A stretch of DNA of 64,000 bases from Microcoleus sp. FACHB-672 (GTDB taxonomy: Bacteria; Cyanobacteriota; Cyanobacteriia; Cyanobacteriales; Oscillatoriaceae): positions 1 to 64,000 of the forward strand of contig NZ_JACJOU010000033.1 in assembly GCF_014695725.1 (NCBI RefSeq), in the 5' to 3' direction. Positions 37,154 to 45,563 of this stretch are shown here, one piece after another (positions within the stretch are counted from its first letter, which is position 1; every line of letters starts with the position of its first letter). A model generated the notes under the pieces. That model did no database searches and was not told where the DNA came from. It saw only the letters and a list, made by a program, of their open reading frames with translations. Made by a program: the position numbers and the translations under genes.

Positions 37154-37171
37154 TCGATTATTTCAATTGTT
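36996..37171 (+). repeat. 176-bp direct repeat, copy 1 (kinase 3' end)
   Basis: The last WD40 repeat of the kinase gene, its stop codon and 18 nt after it. Copy 2 lies at 38744-38919. The copies differ at one base (A at 37012, C at 38760). Confidence 0.97.
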
Positions 37172-37336
37172 GATTCAGTTATTTTTTAAAATTTAAAAAC
37201 CGTATATAAACACAAATAAATCCAACCTTATAAAGCCTTCTTTGTGAAAATTCTTTTTTAAATCGAAATATATATAGCAGTCGCCACTTCAGTCAGTACA
37301 TAGGATAGATGAGAAGTCATTTGTTTCCGCGTTCCT

Positions 37337-37651
37337 ATGGCAAACCCTTACAGCTATGACCTGCGACGAAAAGTGATCGAGGCAATAGAACTCAATGGTA
37401 TGAAGCCAGGAGAAGCCAGTGAAGTTTTCAACATTAGTCGCAACACTATCCATACATGGTTGCAGCGTAGAGCGCAAACGGGTGACTTTAAGGCAAAAGT
37501 CAGAGAGCATCGAGGTAATAGACACAAAATCACCGACTGGGAGAAGTTTCGAGCCTTCGTGGAAATCCACGGGGACAAAACTCAGCGTGAGATGGCCGAA
37601 TTCTGGTAGGACAAGATTAGCGACCGAACCATATTATGGTTAACGACATAA
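37337..37651 (+). pseudogene. IS630-family transposase remnant (N-terminal part, nonsense mutation)
   Basis: The ATG at 37337 starts the typical IS630 N-terminus (MANPYSYDLRRKVIEAIELNG; HTH near EASEVFNISRNTIHTWLQRR). A TAG at 37607-37609 interrupts the frame inside a region that in intact relatives reads EMAEFWxDKISDRTI. After it the frame continues DKISDRTI for a few codons, then is lost. The DDE catalytic domain is missing. A TIR-like sequence (TATAGCAGTCGCCACTTCAGT) starts near 37272. Confidence 0.8.
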
Positions 37652-37779
37652 TAGTACAGCACAGACAAGTGCATAATGACGGGCACAGTACGAGCAGGTA
37701 TCATATTAGTGAAGTTTGGGTATGGGATGGGATGACAAACGAGGTGTATCCTCAGTATGCAGTTTAGCGACAACCATTA

Positions 37780-37887
37780 ATGGATAACGATGTTGTTTTA
37801 TTTCTGGCTAGTGCAGGGTTGTTGGTACTCTACCTCATTGTTTCAGCAAAGACTGAGATGGGGACAAAATGGCCTTGGCGGAAATGA
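37780..37887 (+). CDS. Possible small membrane protein (35 aa)
   Basis: An ATG at 37780 opens 35 codons ending TGA at 37885-37887. The peptide starts MDNDVV, has one hydrophobic helix (LFLASAGLLVLYLIV) and a basic tail (KTEMGTKWPWRK). It lies 56 nt before the start of the next membrane-protein gene, in the segment bracketed by the 176-bp repeats. No ribosome-binding site is evident. Confidence 0.4.
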   Translation: MDNDVVLFLASAGLLVLYLIVSAKTEMGTKWPWRK

Positions 37888-37943
37888 ATGTCTTAACCCT
37901 TGCTCCCCTAGGTTTCACTTCTTAGTTTTTATTGAATAAAAAG

Positions 37944-38417
37944 ATGAACAATCTCTATCTTGCGAATTTAGGTGTCCCACTATTCGCCCAAAGTATTGGA
38001 TATCAGATTTTGCTGCTTATTCCAATTATTATTATCGAAGCATTCATTTACCAAAAAATGCTTAAAATTAGTCAAATTAAGGCGATTTGGGTTTCTTTTG
38101 CTGTTAATATTATTTCAACAATTGCAGGAATTATAGTTCTATTGTTTTTATTGCCGTATATTGTGTCGATGTTACTGGGATATTATTATTTGCCAGTCCA
38201 GTCGGGTAATTTTCCATTTTTGCCCGTAGAAATTATGGTAACACTCATTCCCATGTTTTTCGCTTCTGTTGCTTTAGAATTTTTCGTTGGCTCCTTTTTG
38301 ATAAAATCAATCAAAAACAGCCAATCATTTTGGATAGCGAATGGTTATACCTACTTGATGCTTGAGATGTTGGCTATCACCCAGCTTATCCGAGGATACA
38401 TTCAAGGGCGTGGATAA
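37944..38417 (+). CDS. Small polytopic membrane protein of unknown function
   Basis: A 157-aa protein from the ATG at 37944 (a TTG at 37932 is an in-frame alternative). Four hydrophobic stretches are visible: YQILLLIPIIIIEAFIY, IWVSFAVNIISTIAGIIVLLFLLPYIV, VEIMVTLIPMFFASVALEFFVGSFL and WIANGYTYLMLEMLAITQLI. I recognise no family. It has no catalytic-looking motif. It lies between two broken IS630-type genes, within the repeat-bounded segment, and may have arrived with it. Confidence 0.65.
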   Translation: MNNLYLANLGVPLFAQSIGYQILLLIPIIIIEAFIYQKMLKISQIKAIWVSFAVNIISTIAGIIVLLFLLPYIVSMLLGYYYLPVQSGNFPFLPVEIMVTLIPMFFASVALEFFVGSFLIKSIKNSQSFWIANGYTYLMLEMLAITQLIRGYIQGRG

Positions 38418-38633
38418 TAGTTGATTGACAGTACAATTACCAACTCAAGCAGCCTGAGTAGCGTTGGATTTAGCCGGTGTTGGCGAATGGGTGATTTTTT
38501 TCTCGTCGGCGTGGGTGCTGGAAACTGAAAGCCTTTACAAATTGGAATGATGTTGATGCAATAACCCTAAGCTTCATCTCCAAACTTTCTCACTGCAACA
38601 TCTGCTGTTACTGCGCCCAACACTATACTAGCT

Positions 38634-38756
38634 TTGACAAATGAGCTAGTTGCTAATGAATTGTTTGAGACTTTGGACGAGCTAGAGGAAGTGGTCTTTC
38701 AGCACTGCTGTCAGATGCTGTTGCAGAAGAATTTGATTCGAGAACGGCACGATTAA
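38634..38756 (+). pseudogene. IS630-family transposase remnant (C-terminal part)
   Basis: The frame encodes LTNELVANELFETLDELEEVV and a short tail, which resembles the C-terminal helix of IS630-type transposases (pattern LANxLFETLDxLEEAL). Only about 40 residues are left. Transposase homology stops at about 38743, the left edge of the second 176-bp repeat copy. Confidence 0.55.
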
Positions 38757-38919
38757 GCTCTGGCAGATGGACACCTGCGACCCCGCACACACCCTGACTG
38801 GGCATTCAGGGCCGGTTTATTCGGTTGCCTTTAGTCCCGATAGTCAGACGCTTGTGAGTGGGAGTGATGACGCGACTATCAAGATTTGGCGCTGTGAGTA
38901 GTCGATTATTTCAATTGTT
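38744..38919 (+). repeat. 176-bp direct repeat, copy 2 (duplicated kinase 3' end)
   Basis: An exact-length copy of 36996-37171 with one difference. It repeats the final 51 or so codons of the WD40 kinase, including the stop codon, but has no start and is not a gene. Its left edge abuts the transposase remnant and its right edge lies 20 nt before the dynamin operon stop codon. Confidence 0.97.
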
Positions 38920-38939
38920 TATAAGCTTTCAATATTTTT

Positions 38940-40244
38940 TTAAAGTATATATAAACCTGGTTCAGTGTCAGCCCCAGGAAGAATATCACGGCTACTTTTA
39001 ACACCTCTACTCTCGCACAACTGTGCAAAAGACTCTAAACTTTCTAATCTTGCTGCCAGTTCGCTCAAAGCATCTAAATATTCAGCTACAGCAATTTGGC
39101 GATGTGTCCATGTTTCATCAAATTTTGAAGAACTATAGGACATTCCAAACTCTACATCAACATTAGTTTTTTTGCCTCTGATTTGGTCAGGAGATAAAGC
39201 GCGGTCGCTGGTTGATATTTCCGTAATTCGTTCTACTCGTTCGGTTGTAATATGCTTTTCAAACCGAGAATTAGTAAAGCGATAAGCTGTAGACAAATAA
39301 GAGTTTTCTTCACTGATTAACTCATCGCCCCATCTTTCCGCGACTTGTTTAAATTTAGGGACTTCTATCGCAAGCAATTCTTTAGCTTCTTGATGCTTCC
39401 CGATTTCTAGGAGAAGATTCGCCTCTGTTGCTGTGGCTACTGCCCAACCTTGAATAGAAACATCAACATTGAGCATAATTTCAGCTTCTAATTCAGGCGT
39501 AGCTTGCATCGCTTGATTACTGAGAAATAATCGCACTCTGGAAGCTGTTTTAATGGCTTCTCTCGGTGATTCATCAGGAAACCGAGAACGATCATTTAGT
39601 TCAGCTTGTAAAGCAGCAATTTCTTTAATGAGCATTGCTTGATGAACATGGGAAATCGCTTTGGCGAGGCTTTGTTGTTTTTGCCGGCTATCTTCTACTA
39701 ATAAATACAGATAGGCTAATTGTCCAGAAATAGTATCTAAGCGATTATCAATACGATTTAATCCAGCTTCAACCCGATTAAAACCTGTTATTACGCTGTT
39801 TTCAATCCGATTCAATCCAGCTTCAACTCGGTTAAAGCCTGCTTCCATTGACTGCTGAATGTGACCTAAAGTGTTTTGGATTTGGTGCAGTTTATAGCCC
39901 ATATAGGCAAAGCCGGCAATGCTGACACCAAGGTTTAAAACACTTGCGCCGGCAGCAATTTGAGTTAATCTCATTACTGAGGATAAAGTTTTTTCAATAC
40001 CGATTAATTTATGATAAGTAAGCCCATGACCAATAACATCAGTTCCTCCTAAGATGGGGGAAAAGGGAATACCCATTAGTTTGCTAGTTAGTCCTGGGGT
40101 TTCGGCTAAATGGCGCACAATTTGACCACCATTTTCTGTACCAGCAGCCCATCTAATAACGCTTCCGTGGCGTTTCATTGAGCCATCTAGTAAAGCTTTG
40201 ATGATTTCGGGATTGTTAACTAAAAGAGTCGTATCAATTAACAT
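38940..40244 (-). CDS. Membrane-associated protein with coiled-coil-like repeats (third gene of dynamin operon)
   Basis: A 434-aa protein of unknown family. An N-terminal soluble part (about 100 residues) is followed by a hydrophobic region (about 105-130: AAGASVLNLGVSIAGFAYMGY). Then comes a Leu/Ile heptad-like stretch in which GFNRVEAGLNRIE occurs twice (about 147-175). The C-terminal two-thirds is helical and charged. It is the last of three minus-strand genes behind a dynamin-like GTPase, starting 12 nt after the previous stop. A pore or membrane partner of the GTPase is an inference only. Confidence 0.75.
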   Translation of the reverse strand: MLIDTTLLVNNPEIIKALLDGSMKRHGSVIRWAAGTENGGQIVRHLAETPGLTSKLMGIPFSPILGGTDVIGHGLTYHKLIGIEKTLSSVMRLTQIAAGASVLNLGVSIAGFAYMGYKLHQIQNTLGHIQQSMEAGFNRVEAGLNRIENSVITGFNRVEAGLNRIDNRLDTISGQLAYLYLLVEDSRQKQQSLAKAISHVHQAMLIKEIAALQAELNDRSRFPDESPREAIKTASRVRLFLSNQAMQATPELEAEIMLNVDVSIQGWAVATATEANLLLEIGKHQEAKELLAIEVPKFKQVAERWGDELISEENSYLSTAYRFTNSRFEKHITTERVERITEISTSDRALSPDQIRGKKTNVDVEFGMSYSSSKFDETWTHRQIAVAEYLDALSELAARLESLESFAQLCESRGVKSSRDILPGADTEPGLYIL

Positions 40245-40256
40245 TTTTTACTCTAT

Positions 40257-40832
40257 TTATCGATTGTAAACTTCAAAGTTTCCGTAGGATTCCATTTGTA
40301 ATCTACGCGATAGAAAATTAATTTTTAACCCAGCTAAGTTACGAAAAGCGTCATATCTATCGAGTTGATTGACATTAGGCTCAAATCCTTTGCTAGATTC
40401 ATTTAGTTCAATAGAGACTAAGCAAATGTCATATTCTGATTTTTCTCCTGCTGAGACTGAATACTGATTGCTAATAGCGTCAACTGATTTATTAAAGTCG
40501 CTTCCAGAGTCTAGGCATAAGTAATTTGTAATTTCATAAAGCCGTTCTCCATCACCCATATCAATTTGTCCTTTTGCTTGGAGTGATTTAAGAAACTCTT
40601 CTTGTGCAGCAGAAACTACTAAAACTAAAAACTGTGGAACTGTAGGAGTTTTAACTGGAGGAGTTTGAATTGTCTGAGTTGGAACAGAGCCTCTAGGTTC
40701 TCCTCGATGAGTTAGCTGTTGTGACTGCTCCTCTTCTTGCTTCTTGGGATTGAGGAGAAAATGTACTACCGCTGCCATTCCTCCTATTGCTGCTAATTTT
40801 GCTAGTAGTGCTAAAAATTCCCTAGGCTCCAT
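40257..40832 (-). CDS. Single-span membrane protein (second gene of dynamin operon)
   Basis: A 191-aa protein of unknown family. A hydrophobic helix near the N-terminus (about residues 8-26, LAKLAAIGGMAAVVHFLL) is followed by a Lys/Glu/Gln-rich segment, a Pro/Thr-rich linker (about 45-65) and a globular C-terminal domain (about 70-191). It sits between the dynamin gene (38 nt away) and the third gene (12 nt away). Confidence 0.72.
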   Translation of the reverse strand: MEPREFLALLAKLAAIGGMAAVVHFLLNPKKQEEEQSQQLTHRGEPRGSVPTQTIQTPPVKTPTVPQFLVLVVSAAQEEFLKSLQAKGQIDMGDGERLYEITNYLCLDSGSDFNKSVDAISNQYSVSAGEKSEYDICLVSIELNESSKGFEPNVNQLDRYDAFRNLAGLKINFLSRRLQMESYGNFEVYNR

Positions 40833-40870
40833 TTTTTAACTCCTGAATTTCCTTATGTTTAAAACTTACT

Positions 40871-43375
40871 TCACTGACGAGAACCTTCTTCTAACTTTTG
40901 ACAAAGTTCTGTCGTATTATTTTTTTGAACTTCAAAATCGCGCCAAAACTGTTTTTCCTGTTCAAAGTTATCCTCAATAATCCTTAACTGTTGTTGCAAA
41001 GCACGTTCAGCTAAATTCGTAACCTCATCAACGGATTCTTCAAAGCTAGTGCTAACATAATCCAATCGTGGCTGAATCCACTTTTGTAAAATATCCCATA
41101 AGCTTCCTTTTCCTTTCTCAATTCCACTTAACCATTGTTTTGCCATTAAGTCTGGGGATGGAAGAAAAAGTTCAACATATTCAATATCTTCATAAACATT
41201 GCTAGTTACCGCTTCTTCATAATTACGGGTTACAGGACGTGTTTTTGTTCTCGTTTTTGTGCTAGCGAAACAAGAACCATCTTGATAAGATTCTGTATAT
41301 TCTTCCTCTTCTGTTTTTGTGCGAGTTTCATATTCTGTTTTCGTACCAACTACTTCTGTTTGTTTAGAACGATTTTGCTTAATAGCGTCTGGAAGTTCAA
41401 AAAATTCATCAGGTAAAGTTGGCGGGTTTTGAGCTAACTTCTTGAGTAAATTACTAATGGCTGCTTTTTCAAGCTTAATTGAAGAGAGATTTGCTTCAGA
41501 CAAGGATTTTTTTAATTCCTCAATTTCTGCATTACCTAATGATTCTAGAGCGTCTTCAAACTGTTTTGCTTTTCCTTGTAATAAAAACTCTGCCCTTACG
41601 GATATAGCTTGCCTCATTGTGTGATAGAGCAGACGAACATAACGCTCATCATGTTCAAGTTCTTTTTTCCCCTTATTATCATCATCCCGTACCCGCTTAA
41701 CCAAATGTTCTGACTCAGAAGAAAATTTACTGAGCCTTCGACTAACATCATCATAGGCTTTAGCAATATCATCTGCTAATGCAGGTGATATAACTTCTCC
41801 TAATTTATCTCTTAGCTTAAAAGCTCCTTGATTATTCTTAAGAGCATCACGAACTGGCACAATTAGATATTTTGTTAAGTCTCCTTCTACTTCAGCGACA
41901 GCGTGAAAAACTCTAGCAAAGCCTGTAATCTCTGGGTTCTCGTTTATGAACTCAATGGGAGTCATACTATTATTCTTCTTTTTTAATCCTTCTACTAATT
42001 TTTTAAGCTTATTATCAAAAGTTTTCTTGATATTTTTTATATCTTTATGAAAATCTTGGCGAATTTTAGCGATTTTCTCTCTTTCTTGTGTAACTTGCTG
42101 TTGATTATAAATCTTTCTAGCTTCAATCAGAACATCGAGAGATTTCGCCAAAGCATCGTAATTAGCGAATACCTCCAACAAAGCAGGAAGTATTACCATT
42201 TTTGCAAATGATTCTTGAACCCGCCGATGAAAACAATCCCAAAGTTCTCTGCCACCACTCCATTCTAGGGAATAGCGGAGAATTTTTCGCATGGTTTCAT
42301 CATTAATAGGTTGACCTCTTTTTACTTCTCGTTTTACTTCATAAAACCACTTCTCTAACTCCTCATTTTGATCGGTATATTCTTCAATCGTACTTGCACA
42401 GTCTCTAAAAAGGGCTTTGAGTCGTTCTAGCCGTGTTTTTGGGTCAACGATTGAAGGTTCATAAGGGGAGTTTGAACCCCAAGCACACTGAGCATAATAT
42501 AAAAGACGAGCATTAAAACGCAGAACATCAGGAAGTTCTTTAAGTGATAAGACCTCTTTAATTCCCTCTCTTAACTGATCAATCCGCTCTGATAGGGGTA
42601 AATCATCCGCTCCTCGGTTATCGACCCGATTTAAGATAAAAATCATCGAATCTGTGCTTCCCTGTAAGTATTCGACCACTGTCTTTAATTCTTCCAAGAG
42701 GCGTTTTCTGTGGTCATCATCTACCTGCATATAGTCCAAAGCTACTAAATTAAAAGCTTTATTAACTTGCGTTTGGATAGTTGCTAAGTTGGCCCGGTCT
42801 TGAACTGATTTCAATCCTGGTAAATCAATCAATTCAACTCCGATTCCGTTGGGTAAACCTAGCAAAGCAGCATCACAAGCAGGTAAAAGAGGAACATGAG
42901 CGGTTATTTGTGGCGCAACATAGTCACGCTTTTTCCGCGCCGCGTGATAGGAGTGCATCACCGTGCTAATCCGCTGGTATAAATCCTCATCACTTAATCC
43001 AGTCCATTCACCAGTCTCCCAAGCAGCATCTTCCGTTTCTGCAATAATTAATTTTTGTTCTTGAGAATGTTTGATAGTTAATACACCCCCACTCATTTCT
43101 CCGGCTTCAATCGGTGCGATTTTCCGACCAATCAGCGCGTTAACAATTGTTGACTTTCCAGAAGACGTAGTTCCCAGAGTCGCAATCCGAAAACTAGGAT
43201 TTTCTAACCGTTGGACGGCTTCTTCATAAACCGTTAAAAATTCCTCTAGGCAAGATTTAATCTGTGGATCATTAAAAACATCAGGGGACGCGTTGACTAA
43301 GCTAGAAACTGAGTTACCTAACTCTTTTAAGAGGTTGCGGGTGTTGTTTAACTGAGCTTCAATATTGAGTTCCAC
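40871..43375 (-). CDS. Large dynamin-like GTPase (834 aa)
   Basis: A bacterial dynamin-like protein, much larger than a small GTPase. The G domain has G1 LGTTSSGKSTIVNALIG (about residues 68-84), a G2 candidate in APIEAGEMSGG, G3 ELIDLPGLKS (about 182-191) and G4 ILNRVD (about 250-255). Long helical parts from about 385 onward match a dynamin stalk. A Thr/Glu-rich segment (about 675-715, TKTEYETRTKTEEEEYTESYQ) is unusual. Such proteins bind and remodel membranes on GTP hydrolysis, and some act in phage defence or stress. It is the first gene of a three-gene minus-strand operon. Confidence 0.88.
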   Translation of the reverse strand: MELNIEAQLNNTRNLLKELGNSVSSLVNASPDVFNDPQIKSCLEEFLTVYEEAVQRLENPSFRIATLGTTSSGKSTIVNALIGRKIAPIEAGEMSGGVLTIKHSQEQKLIIAETEDAAWETGEWTGLSDEDLYQRISTVMHSYHAARKKRDYVAPQITAHVPLLPACDAALLGLPNGIGVELIDLPGLKSVQDRANLATIQTQVNKAFNLVALDYMQVDDDHRKRLLEELKTVVEYLQGSTDSMIFILNRVDNRGADDLPLSERIDQLREGIKEVLSLKELPDVLRFNARLLYYAQCAWGSNSPYEPSIVDPKTRLERLKALFRDCASTIEEYTDQNEELEKWFYEVKREVKRGQPINDETMRKILRYSLEWSGGRELWDCFHRRVQESFAKMVILPALLEVFANYDALAKSLDVLIEARKIYNQQQVTQEREKIAKIRQDFHKDIKNIKKTFDNKLKKLVEGLKKKNNSMTPIEFINENPEITGFARVFHAVAEVEGDLTKYLIVPVRDALKNNQGAFKLRDKLGEVISPALADDIAKAYDDVSRRLSKFSSESEHLVKRVRDDDNKGKKELEHDERYVRLLYHTMRQAISVRAEFLLQGKAKQFEDALESLGNAEIEELKKSLSEANLSSIKLEKAAISNLLKKLAQNPPTLPDEFFELPDAIKQNRSKQTEVVGTKTEYETRTKTEEEEYTESYQDGSCFASTKTRTKTRPVTRNYEEAVTSNVYEDIEYVELFLPSPDLMAKQWLSGIEKGKGSLWDILQKWIQPRLDYVSTSFEESVDEVTNLAERALQQQLRIIEDNFEQEKQFWRDFEVQKNNTTELCQKLEEGSRQ

Positions 43376-44174
43376 TGGATGCCCCTGTAATTAATAGTTT
43401 GGGTTAATTCCACTAAATGCTTAAAAATGTAACGGGTTGCTTTGCAGCAAATCTTCCCCATGCAGGCGAAGTCTGCCGTTAGGCGGATTCTTTTTTTTCT
43501 TCACCATCACCTTAATCTGCGGGAGAACGATTGGCAAGGGCGGTATCCCGCCACCTTCCCAGCGGTTCACCGATGGAAACGACAGTTTCAGTGCTTGGGG
43601 AAACTGCGTTTGCGTCTGTGCCGGTGTAGCCATCTCTAGCGAATTGAATAGGGCGCAAAATACCTCCCAAGCTTCCTCAATTAAGGTTAAGTGATGAGTC
43701 GCTGTATGCACCTGGTATATTTACTGATTTTTCATTTAGTCAACGACAATCAGGCTTTGAGATAACGCATAAATCTATCTATTCGCTCATTTTCTCACGT
43801 TGCAGCGCTCTGTGCTTTTCTCCTTAACACATCACAGCATCGAGTTAAATAAAGGTTTAATTTCATCACCGGCTTGTATGAATTGTTAGATGCGCCACTG
43901 CCGGCATCAAGCTGTTTAACTTTTGCAAAGTTTTGTTCTTAACGCCTTTTTCTCTGTTGCAAAAGTGAGTTTAACGATTAATTTTTTTTAGGAATAAAAT
44001 CTGTTTAAGCCAAAGATCGCCTTTACGTCCCTTTTTAATCTAGCTACTGGAGGATTGAGGACACTGGGAAAAGTGTCCCTTAGAAAGAAGACAAGGCAGA
44101 CAAAGCACCTTAAGTTGGGTTTAAGCGGCCTTTAAGGAAGTTCATCAGTTCTAGCCACAGTCAGCGATACCACC
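43376..44174. other. Intergenic region with a possible degenerate HTH gene
   Basis: About 800 nt upstream of the dynamin operon and the acyltransferase gene, both reading away from it. On the minus strand at 43421-43711 the translation includes TQTQFPQALKLSFPSVNRWEGG, which resembles the XRE-type HTH pattern (QEQFAxxLGVSFxTVNRWExG), but the surrounding protein is short and divergent. It is best read as a decayed regulator gene or a chance match. The rest (43720-44170) shows no gene. Confidence 0.35.
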
Positions 44175-44906
44175 ATGATGCAGCTCAATTCCTCCGAAAA
44201 TTCTCTCAACGTCACACCTTTTTCCAATATGGGGCCGGTAACTTCTGGTGTTTCGCCTTGGCTAACTGCCTTAACTTATCCCTTGGGTCGTTTCTTGGTT
44301 CTGCCATCTTATTTTGGCCGGCTAGAGGTGAGCGGGCAAGAAAATCTACCAAAAGAAGGGCCGGTGATTTTGGCCCCCACCCACCGTTCTCGCTGGGATT
44401 CGCTGATGCTGCCTTACGCCACAGGACATCATGTCACAGGCCGGCATTTGCGATTTATGGTGACAGCAGATGAAGTTAAAGGACTGCAAGGCTGGATAAT
44501 TCGGCAACTCGGTGGATTTCCCATTGATGTCAAACATCCTGGCATTTCCAGCGTGCGTCATGGTGTAGAACTGCTTCTAGATAGCCAGATGATGGTGATT
44601 TTTCCCGAAGGTGGCATTTTTCATGATGGTGAAGTTCACCCGCTAAAACCCGGACTTGCTCGGATCGCCCTGAAAGCTGAATCGACCCACCCCGGATTGG
44701 GTGTTAAAATTGTGCCGATGAGCATTCGTTACGGTCATCCCTATGCCACTTGGGGCTGCGGTGTCAGTGTTCGCATCGGTTCGCCTTTAGTGGTGGCTGA
44801 TTACTGCAAGCAACATACCAAGCAAGGCGCACAACAGCTCACTGATCGCTTGGAAACCGCGATTAAAAAATTGGATAGCGAGCACCCCTCATCCCAAGCA
44901 GAGTAA
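44175..44906 (+). CDS. plsC: 1-acyl-sn-glycerol-3-phosphate acyltransferase-like protein
   Basis: A 243-aa PlsC-family acyltransferase, which adds the second acyl chain in phosphatidic acid synthesis at the membrane. Block I is THRSRWDSL (His and Asp, about residues 74-82), with FRFMVTADEV as block II and FPEGGIFHDGE (about 143-153) as block III. ATGs at 44175 and 44178 are equally possible. Cyanobacteria have several paralogues and the acyl specificity cannot be read here. Confidence 0.87.
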   Translation: MMQLNSSENSLNVTPFSNMGPVTSGVSPWLTALTYPLGRFLVLPSYFGRLEVSGQENLPKEGPVILAPTHRSRWDSLMLPYATGHHVTGRHLRFMVTADEVKGLQGWIIRQLGGFPIDVKHPGISSVRHGVELLLDSQMMVIFPEGGIFHDGEVHPLKPGLARIALKAESTHPGLGVKIVPMSIRYGHPYATWGCGVSVRIGSPLVVADYCKQHTKQGAQQLTDRLETAIKKLDSEHPSSQAE

Positions 44907-45563
44907 GCGATAAGGAAAGGCACAGACTCAGTACCTTTTTTACAAAAATCCCAAAAGCCGGCCCTTGTAAGCGATAACCTACCGCGCCGGCATTCACCAT
45001 CTGCATTTATCTGTATATGCCTGCCGGCAGACTACCCTATTATCTGCCTATGGCTTCCGCACAATGCCTTATCATCTGCGGTAGAAAAAAACAACCTTTG
45101 CAACAAATCTAATAATAAGCAAACTAGAAGATCCGCTCCAATACTTTGATAATATTGAAGTGTTCCTGCAAAAGAAAAAATCAAAATTTTGCTGAGCCTG
45201 GTTTAATGCAATAAACCACACCACGCATACCCCACTCCTTGTGAAACTGCGAGAAACGCTTCCAAGGGCAGTGTGCGTGGGTTCATTTATGGGCTGAGCC
45301 TTAAACTATTTTTCCTAGAGGTAGTAGCCTTTACTGAAAATCCCTTTCAGCAATCCTCACAGGGGCCAGTAATTCCCAGCCGGTAAAAACTGACTCAACT
45401 GCTTACCCAACAGACGTTTGATCAAATATCTGTCGGGTGGAATTATTAAAGAAGCTCCATCAAAAGTTTTGACTGTACATCAAGCGAACCCACCCTTAAA
45501 AAACAGACTAAACTAAAAAAAGATGGCTTTAAAAATATCCATTTGGTTCGTGAATTATGAATT
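44907..45563. other. Intergenic region with inverted copy of the CAGAT repeat
   Basis: About 660 nt. At 44990-45092 it contains the reverse complement of the repeat type seen at 26010-26075 (ATCTGCGGT, ATTTATCTGTATATGCC). The end carries three ATTATG words just before the ATG chosen for the ClC gene. No RNA gene or ORF is supported. Confidence 0.4.
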
